Shown one piece after another: positions 1 through 9,002 of a stretch of 64,000 bases of DNA. Within the stretch, counting starts at the first letter, position 1; every line of letters begins with the position of its first letter. Both the position numbers and the translations under genes were made by a program. Below the pieces are notes generated by a model. The model was not told where the DNA came from and ran no database searches. It worked only from the letters and a program-made list of their open reading frames with translations. Source of the stretch: an uncultured Ulvibacter sp. (GTDB lineage: Bacteria > Bacteroidota > Bacteroidia > Flavobacteriales > Flavobacteriaceae); assembly GCA_913063405.1 (NCBI GenBank), contig CAJXZB010000011.1:28499-92498 (forward strand), given 5' to 3'.

Positions 1-524
1 TGTCTGTTTCTTCCTGTGGAATTTGCGGCAAAACAGAGCTTGGCGATTTATCTTTTATGGGTAAGACCATTGATGATGACGCGAAAATTGATAGTACACT
101 CATTGGAAAACTATTTGATAAGATGAGAGTTCTTCAACATGATTTTCATCAATCTGGCGGTACCCACGCAGCTGGTGCTTTTAGTATAAAAGGAGAGCTA
201 CTAAGTGTAAAAGAAGATATTGGACGACACAATGCAGTGGATAAGATTGTGGGTGAGCTTATCATATCCAATAGATTAAAAAAGGCAGCTATAATTACAG
301 TAAGTGGACGAATTTCTTATGAAATAATCATTAAATGCTTTAAAGCGAATATTCCTTTTTTGGCTGCTGTATCGGCTCCATCATCTTTGGCCGTAGATTA
401 TGCAAAAGAGCTTGGAATTACCCTTTTTGCGTTCTGCAGAAACGATCGAGCAACCTGTTATTCAAATCCACATAGAGTAAAAATAACAAATACATCCCAA
501 GATGTTGGGGATAAAGCAAGTTAA
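1..524 (+). CDS. fdhD: FdhD, formate dehydrogenase sulfurtransferase (5' end outside window)
   Basis: FdhD transfers sulfur from a cysteine desulfurase to the molybdenum cofactor of formate dehydrogenase. The reading frame is open from base 3, upstream of the first ATG at 57, and encodes SSCGICGK, which is the conserved CxxC persulfide-carrying loop of the family. The true start therefore lies before the window. Further family blocks follow: the [10 protein letters not shown] segment, [22 protein letters not shown], and a C-terminal [26 protein letters not shown] nucleotide/cofactor-binding region. The gene stops 9 bases before the NuoEF-like subunit, so the three genes form a formate dehydrogenase operon in which the maturation factor is co-transcribed with its client enzyme. 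Confidence 0.93.
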   Translation, partial: SVSSCGICGKTELGDLSFMGKTIDDDAKIDSTLIGKLFDKMRVLQHDFHQSGGTHAAGAFSIKGELLSVKEDIGRHNAVDKIVGELIISNRLKKAAIITVSGRISYEIIIKCFKANIPFLAAVSAPSSLAVDYAKELGITLFAFCRNDRATCYSNPHRVKITNTSQDVGDKAS

Positions 525-533
525 ATAAGATAT

Positions 534-2186
534 ATGTCAGACAATTTAAGTGAATTATTAGGTAGAAAAGGTCTTGACAAGAACCTTTTTAATAAAATGG
601 GAGAACTCTCCCAAACAAATGGAACACCTAGTGATGATGAGATGAATGAATTGGCAAAGGAGTTTCTTGTTGGAACTGCCAATGCCTATGGAACAGCTTC
701 TTTTTATGATTTTCTGAAACCAGAGAATAAAGGTAAAAAAGTCTATGTATGCAATGGTACGGCCTGTGTTTGCGCCGGTACTCAAGAGAAGGTACTCGAT
801 ATTTTAAAGATGACTTTTGATGCAGATGAAATCGGGCATATGACTTGCCTCGGAAGATGTCACGAAAATGCTGCCTTTCATTATATGGGCAAAAATTATT
901 CTGGTGATGCTTCTGAAAACCTGAAAGCAATTCTTACTGATGATAGCAATTTGAATCAGGATTCGTATAACGTAAAGGCGAATGGCAAAGAAATTTTAAC
1001 GATGCCTTTTACAAATGTTTCCGACCACTATAAACCATTTTTAGAAGCTTTAAAGCAAGATTCAAAAGCTGTTTTAGAAGAAATTAAAACATCGAATGTT
1101 CGAGGTCGAGGTGGCGCTGGTTTTCCAATGGGATTAAAATTGGAATTCTGCCGAAATGTAGAAAATGACACAAAATTCATCATCTGTAATGCGGACGAAG
1201 GAGATCCTGGAGCGTATTCCGATAGATATCTTTTGGAAGAAAGACCACACTCCGTTTTGTTTGGGATGTTAGTCTCGGGCTATGTGACACATGCGAACTA
1301 TGGCATTGTATATATACGCGCTGAGTATCCAGAATCGGTTACCATTGTTCAAAAGGCGATAGATGATCTTCGAGACAAAGGGCTGATAGGGAAGAATATT
1401 GATGGTAGTGGTTTCGATTTCGATTTTAAAATTATTCAGGCACAGGGAAGTTACATATGCGGTGAAGAAACGGCTCTGATAAATTCTATTGAAGGACAAC
1501 GCCCTGAAGTACGCGTACGTCCACCCTTTCCAGCACAAAAAGGACTTTTCAACAAACCAACCACGGTTAATAATGTAGAAACATTAGCGGCTTTACATTA
1601 TATTATTTCGAATGGAGGACAAGCCTGGGAACAGGTTGGAACCGAGCGTTCTTCTGGTACTAAGCTCGTTTGTTTGGATAGCTATTTCAACAAGCCGGGC
1701 ATGTATGAAGTTGAGATGGGCACACCGCTTTCTGAAGTTGTGAATCATCTCGGTGGTGGCTTTAAGTCTGAAGTGAAGGCCCTTCAAATTGGAGGCCCCC
1801 TTGGTGGATTAGTTCCGATTTCGAAAATTAACGCCTTGACGATTGATTTCGAATCCTTTTCGGGGGAAGGATTTCTACTCGGACATGCTTCGATTGTAAG
1901 CATCCCTAAGGATTATCCCATCATGAAATTAATCGAACATTTATTCGATTTTGCTTCCTATGAAAGCTGCGGAAAATGTTTTCCCTGCAGATTAGGCACA
2001 AAACGCGGACAAGAATTATCTGAGAAGGCACTGACTTCAGAATACAAAATTGACAGAAAATTATTTACAGATTTATTGACAACATTGGAAGAGGGGTCCT
2101 TGTGCGCCCATGGAGGGGGAATTCCATTGCCCGTGCGTAATGCCTTGCAATATTTTGATGACGAACTAAAACAATATTTCAACTAA
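534..2186 (+). CDS. NAD-dependent formate dehydrogenase, NuoE/NuoF-like beta subunit
   Basis: This 550-aa protein is the diaphorase part of a cytoplasmic NAD-linked formate dehydrogenase: it takes electrons from the molybdopterin subunit and reduces NAD through FMN. Residues ~1-130 are a NuoE-like thioredoxin-fold [2Fe-2S] domain with C73-x4-C78 and C105-x3-C109. The rest is NuoF-like, with the FMN/NADH loop RGRGGAGFPMGLK and CNADEGDPGAYSDR near residues 190-230. The C-terminal [4Fe-4S] site is ESCGKCFPCRLG near 477, with a last Cys in SLCAHGGG. It sits between fdhD and fdhA with gaps of 9 and 11 bases. The NuoE-NuoF fusion matches FdsB-type subunits. Confidence 0.9.
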   Translation: MSDNLSELLGRKGLDKNLFNKMGELSQTNGTPSDDEMNELAKEFLVGTANAYGTASFYDFLKPENKGKKVYVCNGTACVCAGTQEKVLDILKMTFDADEIGHMTCLGRCHENAAFHYMGKNYSGDASENLKAILTDDSNLNQDSYNVKANGKEILTMPFTNVSDHYKPFLEALKQDSKAVLEEIKTSNVRGRGGAGFPMGLKLEFCRNVENDTKFIICNADEGDPGAYSDRYLLEERPHSVLFGMLVSGYVTHANYGIVYIRAEYPESVTIVQKAIDDLRDKGLIGKNIDGSGFDFDFKIIQAQGSYICGEETALINSIEGQRPEVRVRPPFPAQKGLFNKPTTVNNVETLAALHYIISNGGQAWEQVGTERSSGTKLVCLDSYFNKPGMYEVEMGTPLSEVVNHLGGGFKSEVKALQIGGPLGGLVPISKINALTIDFESFSGEGFLLGHASIVSIPKDYPIMKLIEHLFDFASYESCGKCFPCRLGTKRGQELSEKALTSEYKIDRKLFTDLLTTLEEGSLCAHGGGIPLPVRNALQYFDDELKQYFN

Positions 2187-2197
2187 ACGGAACGAAA

Positions 2198-4924
2198 ATG
2201 AAAACTGCCTATATTGATAATCAAGCGTTTGAAATAATTGAAGGAGAAACGATCTTAGCATTTATTAGACGTTATAAAGAGAAGAACCTTGTTCCAACCT
2301 TATGTGATGCACCTAATTTGGATCCTTTTGGAGCGTGTAGAGTGTGCAGTGTTGAGGTTGCGTTGTCTGTTGATGGGCCGGTAAAAACAATGGCCTCTTG
2401 CCATGCACCAGTTGTTGAAAGCCAATATATTTATACGAGTTCCGAATCTGTGAAAGCTCTTCGAAAAAATATTATTGAATTGGTTCTTACTGATCATCCA
2501 TTAGATTGTTTGACCTGTGAAGTAAATGGTAATTGTGAATTACAAACTGTAGCCGCCCAAGTGGGTATTCGTGATGTTCGGTATCCTAAAGGAGAAGATC
2601 ACTTGTTCAGGGCGAAAGATTTGAGCCATCCGTATATGACTTCAGATCTATCGAAGTGTATAAATTGCTATCGATGTGTAAGAGCTTGTGATGAAGTGCA
2701 AGGAGAGTTTGTGCTAAGTATGGCAAATAGAGGATTTGATTCTCATATTATTAAAGGCTTGGACCAATCCTTTATGGATTCGGACTGTGTAAGCTGTGGA
2801 GCCTGCTCTCAAGCCTGTCCCACCTCTGCTATTTCAGATGTATTTCAGTCAAAAGCAATCCAAGCCACAGATACCACTAGAACCATTTGCACCTATTGTG
2901 GTGTTGGTTGTAACCTTGAAGTTTCAACTAGTAATGGTGCTATTTTGAGTATAACAGCACCTTATGATGCCGAAGTAAATCAAGGGCATACCTGTATTAA
3001 AGGGCGGTATGCTTTTAAATTTTATAATCATCAAGATCGATTGGATGCTCCAATGATTAAGCGAAGCGGCTCGTTTGAAAAAGTAAGCTGGGACGAAGTT
3101 TATGAATATATCGCTTCGAAATTGAATTCCTATAAAAACGAATTCGGACCCAATTCTATCGCTGGAATTTCATCAGCACGTTGTACCAATGAAGAGAATT
3201 ATTTAATGCAGAAATTTATTCGTGCCGTTATTGGCACAAATAATATTGATGGATGTGCGAGGGTATGTCATTCTCCAACGGCACTGGGAATGCAAAGAAC
3301 CTTCGGAACTGGAGCCGCTACAAATTCCATAGACGACTTAAAAGACGCCAATTGTATTATGGTAATTGGAGCGAACCCTACAGATGCGCATCCCGTAACG
3401 GGAGCAAAACTGAAACAGTTTGCAATGAAATCCGATAATATATCTATTGTAATTGATCCAAGACGCACAGAACTCGCCCGATATGCTACTCATCATCTTG
3501 CGCTCCGTCCAGGAACAAATGTGGCACTGCTTAATATGATGATGTATTATATTATTTCTGAAGGAGTAGCGGACCGTTCATTTATCGAGGAAAGAACAGA
3601 AGGATACGAAGATTTTAAAAAAGAATTATTGAATATAGACATTGAAGCATTGGAAAAAGTTACGGGTGTCCCAAGAGATGAGGTGAAAGCAGCAGCCAGA
3701 GCCTATGCAACGGCTCCAAATGCTATGTCATTTCACGGCTTGGGCGTTACCGAGCATTCTCAGGGAACTTTTACCGTGATGCAAATTGCCGACCTCGCTT
3801 TATTAACCGGAAACATAGGAAGACGTGGAGTTGGAGTAAATCCATTGCGTGGTCAAAACAATGTTCAAGGAAGTGCAGATATGGGTGTTCAACCACATCA
3901 AGGAGCCGGATACCTCGACATCACCAATGAAGAGGTGAATAAGCAGTATAACGAATTTTACGGTGTAGATGTTCCAAAGGAAATTGGTTACAAAATCCCT
4001 GAAATGTTCGATGCTGCACTTGAAGGAAAATTAAAGGCACTTTGGGTTATTGGTGAAGATATTGTCCAAACAGACCCCAATACCAAGAAGGTAATAAAGG
4101 CGCTGGAAAGTACCAATCTTGTCATTGTTCAAGAGTTATTTATGACTGAAACAGCAAAATATGCAGATATCATACTGCCAGGAGCTTCATTTTTAGAAAA
4201 AAGCGGCACCTTTACCAATGGTGAAAGACGTGTACAAGCGGTACGACAGGTGGTAGAACCCGTTGAGGGATCAAAACCAGATGGTCAGATTATAGTGGAT
4301 ATTATGAACAAGATGGGCTATCCACAACCAGATTATACCCCCGATGGAATGTTAAAAGAGATTTCACAAATCGTTCCTTTCTTTGCGGGTATAACTTGGG
4401 AAGGTCTTGGAATTAATGGACTCCAATGGCCAGTTGCAAAAGACGGAACAGACACTCAAATTTTGCATACTACAGATTTTAAAAGAGGAAAAGGCTATTT
4501 CGAATTTAACGCCTGGGAAGAAACCATGGAATTGCAGTCTCACGCAAAAGATTTTCCATACATACTGACCACAAATAGGGAGTTAGAACATTATAATTGT
4601 GGTGCCATGACGCGAAGAACTGCCAATGAGCAAATTTTATCCGATGATTATTTAATGATCAATCCAGAAGACGCTGTTGAAAATCTAATCAATGAAGGAG
4701 ATTATATTTGTATCGAATCTCCTCGCGGAAAAGTAGATGTAAAAGCTCGAATAACGGACGACGTAAAAAAAGGGATCCTAAGTACAACTTTCCATTTTCC
4801 CGAAATTATGATCAATAATTTAACGGGAGATATTCATGATTCTGAAGCTATGTGTCCAGAATATAAGGTTGTAGCCGTTAGAATAAGAAAAAGTAAAGGA
4901 AAGTTTAAAAAGCAACTAACTTAG
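2198..4924 (+). CDS. fdhA: Formate dehydrogenase, molybdopterin catalytic subunit (Cys-type)
   Basis: A 908-aa catalytic subunit that oxidises formate to CO2. Iron-sulfur sites appear in NuoG/FdsA order: [2Fe-2S] C36/C47/C50/C68; His-Cys3 cluster H100/C104/C107/C113; two [4Fe-4S] clusters C154-C164 and C197-C207; then the MopB cluster C231-xx-C234-xxx-C238 and C266. The molybdenum ligand is in VCHSPT, Cys357 followed by His358. This is a cysteine, not selenocysteine, enzyme, and no in-frame TGA is present. A molybdopterin-dinucleotide-binding domain occupies about residues 790-905. It is the last gene of the fdhD-fdhB-fdhA operon. The N-terminal cluster set implies a soluble NAD-linked enzyme rather than a membrane Fdh. 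Confidence 0.93.
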   Translation: MKTAYIDNQAFEIIEGETILAFIRRYKEKNLVPTLCDAPNLDPFGACRVCSVEVALSVDGPVKTMASCHAPVVESQYIYTSSESVKALRKNIIELVLTDHPLDCLTCEVNGNCELQTVAAQVGIRDVRYPKGEDHLFRAKDLSHPYMTSDLSKCINCYRCVRACDEVQGEFVLSMANRGFDSHIIKGLDQSFMDSDCVSCGACSQACPTSAISDVFQSKAIQATDTTRTICTYCGVGCNLEVSTSNGAILSITAPYDAEVNQGHTCIKGRYAFKFYNHQDRLDAPMIKRSGSFEKVSWDEVYEYIASKLNSYKNEFGPNSIAGISSARCTNEENYLMQKFIRAVIGTNNIDGCARVCHSPTALGMQRTFGTGAATNSIDDLKDANCIMVIGANPTDAHPVTGAKLKQFAMKSDNISIVIDPRRTELARYATHHLALRPGTNVALLNMMMYYIISEGVADRSFIEERTEGYEDFKKELLNIDIEALEKVTGVPRDEVKAAARAYATAPNAMSFHGLGVTEHSQGTFTVMQIADLALLTGNIGRRGVGVNPLRGQNNVQGSADMGVQPHQGAGYLDITNEEVNKQYNEFYGVDVPKEIGYKIPEMFDAALEGKLKALWVIGEDIVQTDPNTKKVIKALESTNLVIVQELFMTETAKYADIILPGASFLEKSGTFTNGERRVQAVRQVVEPVEGSKPDGQIIVDIMNKMGYPQPDYTPDGMLKEISQIVPFFAGITWEGLGINGLQWPVAKDGTDTQILHTTDFKRGKGYFEFNAWEETMELQSHAKDFPYILTTNRELEHYNCGAMTRRTANEQILSDDYLMINPEDAVENLINEGDYICIESPRGKVDVKARITDDVKKGILSTTFHFPEIMINNLTGDIHDSEAMCPEYKVVAVRIRKSKGKFKKQLT

Positions 4925-5024
4925 AAAAATAATAATGGTTTCCTTTATTAAATGAGGCTTTGGTTTGAGTCCAAGAAAGGATCGAATTGAAGGTTAAGTC
5001 TTGAACAATGAGATAAATGCGGTT

Positions 5025-5123
5025 CTATAATTTTTCCTCCATAGACTCGAGTCGAGAGGCCCACATATTGAGTTCTTTTTTGATGACTTTAAGGCGTTGA
5101 ACTTGCAACAAAAAAGTAGACAT
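5025..5123 (-). CDS. Possible 32-aa coiled-coil micro-ORF
   Basis: An ATG-initiated 33-codon frame on the minus strand within the 416-bp gap between fdhA and the eCIS locus. Its product is a Lys/Glu-rich amphipathic helix (LKVIKKELNMWASRLESMEE core). I see no ribosome binding site and no recognised family. It may be a real small gene, a remnant of a larger one, or chance. Confidence 0.15.
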   Translation of the reverse strand: MSTFLLQVQRLKVIKKELNMWASRLESMEEKL

Positions 5124-5187
5124 TTAGTTCAGGCTCATGCTGCTACATTTTGATTAAACTCTTCGGCTTCAAACTCTTCTATAGTTT

Positions 5188-5276
5188 TCTCCCTCTTAAA
5201 AAACTAGTTGATTACCTATATAAGAAAGGGTTTTTCTCCCTTTTGAAAATTAGTTGATTGCCTATAAAAAAAAGGG
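5188..5276. repeat. Two-copy direct repeat upstream of the eCIS locus
   Basis: Two similar ~42-bp units lie in tandem at 5188-5230 and 5235-5276. Each begins TCTCCC and contains AGTTGATT, CCTATA and a closing AAAGGG. They differ at a handful of positions. They end about 65 bases before the first eCIS gene and could be regulatory binding sites or a recombination scar. The rest of the 4925-5340 gap shows no gene apart from the doubtful micro-ORF at 5025-5123. Confidence 0.6.
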
Positions 5277-5287
5277 TAATCCCCTCT

Positions 5288-5307
5288 CTAATTTTTGAAA
5301 AAATTAG
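5288..5307. promoter_or_regulatory. AT-rich palindrome before the eCIS operon
   Basis: CTAATTTTT followed by GAAAAAATTAG forms a near-perfect palindrome 34 bases upstream of the first eCIS start codon. It contains TAATTTTTG, which is one base longer than the Bacteroidota -7 element TAnnTTTG. It could be an operator overlapping the eCIS promoter; AT-richness makes chance possible. Confidence 0.3.
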
Positions 5308-5340
5308 AAGAGTTTAGTGTTCAAATAAACGGGGACTCTA

Positions 5341-5988
5341 ATGATTACGGATGCTATTTTTAAAATACTTTTTTTTTTAAAGGATAAAGTAGATAATTAT
5401 AATGAAAGTACTTCGTCTGTAGTTGAAATTGTAAACATAGCTACCTTAAATGATGGTGATGAGTTTTTAGATTCAACATCTCCTATTGTATTATCAATTA
5501 TAAATATTGAAGAGGACACTACTGCCAGAAACCCCAATGTCTATATCCCTCAAACAAATCCACCTCAAAAATATAATAACCCTTCACAGCACTTAGTGCT
5601 TTCAATTCTTTTTACGGCATATAATAAAGAACAAAAAAAGGAAAAATATGAGGATGGCATAAAAAAGTTGGAACACGTCATGCATTGTTTTCAAGAAGAG
5701 CGAGTCTTTTTTATAGATGTAGGTACCATGGTTAATCCAAATGTTGTGAAAGTCATTTTGGACATGGAGAGCTTAAAAATTAGCGAGTTAAATCAATTAT
5801 GGTCTATGCTAGGAAATAAGTATATGCCCTCTGTCTTATATAAAATGCGCCTAATCTCCGTCCAGCATACTCAAGGAGAAGAAGGTGCTGTAATAGAATC
5901 ACTTAAAATAAAACTTTGGGAAAACAATCCCGAAGACCTTGCGGGGCTTATAGAAGAAACCGAAGAAATTAATTTAAACAATCCATAA
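5341..5988 (+). CDS. eCIS tail terminator, DUF4255 / Pvc16-Afp16 family
   Basis: A 215-aa protein of the DUF4255 (Pvc16_N) type. Members cap the distal end of the sheath-tube and fix particle length in Afp and PVC. Supporting features are the N-terminal MITDAIFKILFFLKDKV helix, the NPSQHLVLSILFTAYN core and the LNQLWSMLGNKYMPSVLYKMRL block typical of the family. It opens the structural operon and is followed 11 bases later by the sheath gene, the usual eCIS arrangement in Bacteroidota. The start ATG lies behind GGGGACTCTA, with the AT-rich palindrome and direct repeats further upstream. Confidence 0.85.
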   Translation: MITDAIFKILFFLKDKVDNYNESTSSVVEIVNIATLNDGDEFLDSTSPIVLSIINIEEDTTARNPNVYIPQTNPPQKYNNPSQHLVLSILFTAYNKEQKKEKYEDGIKKLEHVMHCFQEERVFFIDVGTMVNPNVVKVILDMESLKISELNQLWSMLGNKYMPSVLYKMRLISVQHTQGEEGAVIESLKIKLWENNPEDLAGLIEETEEINLNNP

Positions 5989-5999
5989 AACCAGAAATT

Positions 6000-7898
6000 A
6001 TGATAAGTTCAATTAAAACGCCTGGGGTGTACATTAACGAAATTAATGGATTTCCTCCCAGTATTGCCCAAGTGGCAACAGCCATACCCGCTTTTGTTGG
6101 GTATACAGAAAAAGGGCCTAGTGAGCCCACAAAAGTAAAATCACTTTTAGAATATGGGCAAATCTTTGGTGGAGCATCAGAACCAGCAGGAGTTAACATT
6201 ACATTAAATGTAGAATACCTCGTTACCGAAAGTCAGTTTAAACTCTATAACAGTTTGCGGTTGTTTTTTGCGAATGGTGGAGGAACATGTTATATCGTTT
6301 CTATAGGAGATTACGATACTGCAACTCCTTTTTCTTCAGCAACTCCTTTTACAGATGGGTTGAATTTATTAGAAAAAGTTGATGAGGTAACCTTGTTACT
6401 ATTTCCAGATGCTGTTAATCTAGGGGCTAGTAATTTAGGTTCGGTACAAAAGCATGCGCTTATGCAGTGTGCAGATCTTATGGATCGCTTTACCATTATG
6501 GATGTTATCCAAGCTAGTGGATTAGATGATGATTCAGGTGATTTTAGAGATGAAGTAGGAAACCAAAATTTAAAATACGGAGCCGCCTATTATCCTAATT
6601 TACAAACCAGTTTTGGGTATAATTTTAGATTTAATGACATTAATGGGACGGCAGCGGGTAGAGTAGACTTTGCAACTATGTATGCTTCAGATGCAATCAT
6701 TTCGGCAGCACTTAATGGTTTTGCGACTTTAGATACAGATATCAATGATGGTGCTGGTATTTTAGCAGATTGGGATGCTGCGATTGCTGCAAATCCAAAA
6801 ATAACTATTGGACCTGAGACAGATGTTGCTGCTTATTTAGGGAACATATTTGGATTGTTAGAAACTATTGGCGATCCTGTAGCAGATATTGCTCATGCAG
6901 GTTTAGAGAGTTTGGTGACCGATATGATTTCCATCTCTTTAAAACCTTTAGTACAAAAACTTGTAGAACTTAATTTAGCACATGTTACCTTAAACGGAAC
7001 GGCCTTGGATGTTACCAATGCAACGGGTGTAGGCAATGACTTTGCCGATGTTCCTTGGGATCTTTTTGAGCCCAATACAGCTACAGATCCATATCCAGTA
7101 ACAGGAACCAATCCTTACGAGGCACTTCTTGATGATGGTGGTGGGGATACTGATTTAGTAAAAGCACAAGCACAACTTGACAAACTATTTGGGCAAGTCA
7201 CTACCTCTATGAATGCTGTGATGAGTGCAATCGAAGAATACGAATTAAAAGTAGAAAACGATCTCGTATCGCAACTACCTATCTATAGTGCTATCATAGC
7301 CGAACTTTCCAAGAGCATGAACACCCTACCTCCTAGTGGAGCGATGGCTGGCATTTATGCCAATGTAGATGCCACACGTGGTGTATGGAAAGCACCAGGT
7401 AATGTAAGTGTTAATGGAATCGTGGGGCTTATGGAGGATATAAACGACAAGGAGCAAGAAGATATGAACATCCATGAATCTGGAAAATCGATCAATGCGA
7501 TTCGGAAATTTACAGGGAAAGGATTATTGGTCTGGGGAGTAAGAACCTTGGATGGAAACAGCAATGACTGGCGCTATATTAATGTACGTCGCTTGGCCAA
7601 TATGATTGAAGAGTCAACCAAGAAAGCTTGTATGAATTTCGTTTTCGAACCCAACGTAAAACAAACTTGGGTGAACGTAAAGGGAATGATAGAAAACTAT
7701 CTAACCACACTTTGGGGTGATGGTGCCTTGGCAGGAGCCAAAGCAGAAGATGCCTTCTTTGTGAGTGTAGGCCTGGACGAGACGATGTCTCCGCAAGACA
7801 TTGCAGAAGGGAGATTAATAGTAAAAATTGGTTATGCGCCTTCACGTCCTGCAGAATTTATCATACTAGAATTTATACAAACACAACAAAAGTCATAA
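6000..7898 (+). CDS. Contractile tail sheath protein
   Basis: This 632-aa protein is the contractile outer sheath. The N-terminus (KTPGVYINEINGFPPSI, then AIPAFVGYTEKG) and the C-terminus (WRYINVRRLANMIEES, FEPNVKQTWVNV, NYLTTLWGDGAL, ending in LIVKIGYAPSRPAEFI) are the two conserved parts that form the core handshake of phage/eCIS sheaths. The region at about residues 150-440 is poorly conserved and rich in Asp, Gly and Thr, so it probably forms surface-exposed insertions. At 632 aa it is long for the family (Afp sheath proteins are roughly 350-450). Only one sheath gene is present, in contrast to the three in Afp/PVC. Confidence 0.93.
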   Translation: MISSIKTPGVYINEINGFPPSIAQVATAIPAFVGYTEKGPSEPTKVKSLLEYGQIFGGASEPAGVNITLNVEYLVTESQFKLYNSLRLFFANGGGTCYIVSIGDYDTATPFSSATPFTDGLNLLEKVDEVTLLLFPDAVNLGASNLGSVQKHALMQCADLMDRFTIMDVIQASGLDDDSGDFRDEVGNQNLKYGAAYYPNLQTSFGYNFRFNDINGTAAGRVDFATMYASDAIISAALNGFATLDTDINDGAGILADWDAAIAANPKITIGPETDVAAYLGNIFGLLETIGDPVADIAHAGLESLVTDMISISLKPLVQKLVELNLAHVTLNGTALDVTNATGVGNDFADVPWDLFEPNTATDPYPVTGTNPYEALLDDGGGDTDLVKAQAQLDKLFGQVTTSMNAVMSAIEEYELKVENDLVSQLPIYSAIIAELSKSMNTLPPSGAMAGIYANVDATRGVWKAPGNVSVNGIVGLMEDINDKEQEDMNIHESGKSINAIRKFTGKGLLVWGVRTLDGNSNDWRYINVRRLANMIEESTKKACMNFVFEPNVKQTWVNVKGMIENYLTTLWGDGALAGAKAEDAFFVSVGLDETMSPQDIAEGRLIVKIGYAPSRPAEFIILEFIQTQQKS

Positions 7899-7925
7899 AT
7901 AATAATCATTTAAAAACATAAGATC

Positions 7926-8357
7926 ATGGCAGATTTTCCATTACCAAAGTTCCATTTTAGTGCAGAATGGGGCGGTACACGCATAGGGTTTCAAGAAGTT
8001 TCCGGACTTAATAAGGAGCTAGAAATATTGGAATACCGAGAAGGGTCCAGTAAAGAATACTTCAAGCAGAAAATGCCCGGTATGCATAAGCTAAGCAACA
8101 TTACTCTTAAAAGAGGAACCTTTCATAATGACAACGAATTTTATGACTGGTACAATACGGTGGCTTTAAATACAGTGGAGAAAAGAGACATTACCATCTC
8201 TCTTTTAAACGAAAACCACGAACCAGCCATTGTCTGGAAGGTGAAAGACTGTTTTATCACATCGCTTAAATGCACCGATTTAAAATCGGATGAAAACGCG
8301 AATGCTATTGAAACGGTAGAGATTGCTAATCATGGGTTTACCATGGAACACGCCTAG
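7926..8357 (+). CDS. Inner tube protein (gp19/Hcp-like)
   Basis: A 143-aa tail tube protein of the T4 gp19 family. It begins FPLPKFHFSAEWGG, followed by GFQEVSGLNKELEILEYREG and LKRGTFHNDNEFYDWYN, all standard for eCIS tube subunits. It should stack as hexameric rings inside the sheath and be expelled on contraction. It lies directly after the sheath and 3 bases before a second tube-type gene. Tube proteins of this kind may also carry cargo in the lumen; that role is inferred from other eCIS. Confidence 0.92.
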   Translation: MADFPLPKFHFSAEWGGTRIGFQEVSGLNKELEILEYREGSSKEYFKQKMPGMHKLSNITLKRGTFHNDNEFYDWYNTVALNTVEKRDITISLLNENHEPAIVWKVKDCFITSLKCTDLKSDENANAIETVEIANHGFTMEHA

Positions 8358-8360
8358 ACC

Positions 8361-8813
8361 ATGCCAGACCCCATGCCATTAAGTGGATATCATTTTTCAG
8401 TTGTTTTCGAACTGCTACCACAGTTTAGTATAGATACTAAATTTCAAAGTGTTAGTGGTTTGAAAAAAACGATGGGGACCGAGTCTATTTCTGAGGGAGG
8501 GCAAAATCAATACAAAATTGATCTTCCTACTGGAAGTAGTTGCGATAACCTTGTTTTAAAACGCGGTCTCACCAAAGAATTATCTGGTTTACGCATGTGG
8601 ACCAATAAAGCTTTAAACGATTTTGTTTTTCATCCAGCGAACATTATAGTGTCGTTACTCAACGAAAAACATGTTCCAACAAAGGTTTGGTATATATCCC
8701 ATGCAATACCCTTGTCCATTGAAACTTCAGGGTTTGATGCAGAGCAGAATAAACTTGTAATAGAAACCTTTACACTGAAATATCAGTTTTTTAAAGAAAT
8801 ACCTATTCCATAA
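8361..8813 (+). CDS. Second tube-type protein, likely tube initiator/baseplate-proximal ring
   Basis: This 150-aa protein belongs to the same gp19-like fold family as its neighbour but is clearly divergent. It keeps the SGYHFSVVFELLP start, FQSVSGLKKTMGTESISEGG, LKRGLTKELSGLRMWTNKAL and the closing FTLKYQFFKEI. Afp and PVC also encode several tube paralogues, one forming the bulk tube and others the ring near the spike. Its position between the main tube and the LysM protein fits the baseplate-proximal ring. Which paralogue forms the bulk tube cannot be decided from sequence alone. Confidence 0.85.
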   Translation: MPDPMPLSGYHFSVVFELLPQFSIDTKFQSVSGLKKTMGTESISEGGQNQYKIDLPTGSSCDNLVLKRGLTKELSGLRMWTNKALNDFVFHPANIIVSLLNEKHVPTKVWYISHAIPLSIETSGFDAEQNKLVIETFTLKYQFFKEIPIP

Positions 8814-8825
8814 ACAAGCATTATT

Positions 8826-9002
8826 ATGGCTATTGAAATTAAAGAACTACATATAAAAATTAAGGTAGATGAAGAAAAACCTACACAGGTATTTCCAAGT
8901 ACTCCCACAAACCCACTTAAAAATGAAGTGATAATGGCGGAGATTATAAGAAAGTGTACTAGAAATGTATTAAAGATACTCAAAGAAAAAAGAGAAAGAT
9001 GA
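8826..9002 (+). CDS. 58-aa DUF5908-like eCIS small protein
   Basis: An ATG at 8826 opens a 59-codon frame that ends in TGA overlapping the ATG of the next gene (ATGA at 8999-9002), a typical translational coupling. The product starts MAIEIKELHIKIKVDEEKP, followed by a Pro/Thr/Asn linker and a basic amphipathic helix ending ILKEKRER. The MAIEI(K/R)ELHIK start is characteristic of DUF5908, a family of 50-60 residue proteins found between tube and LysM genes in Bacteroidota eCIS loci. Its function is not known to me; size and position suggest a small adaptor of the tube or baseplate hub. Confidence 0.75.
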   Translation: MAIEIKELHIKIKVDEEKPTQVFPSTPTNPLKNEVIMAEIIRKCTRNVLKILKEKRER

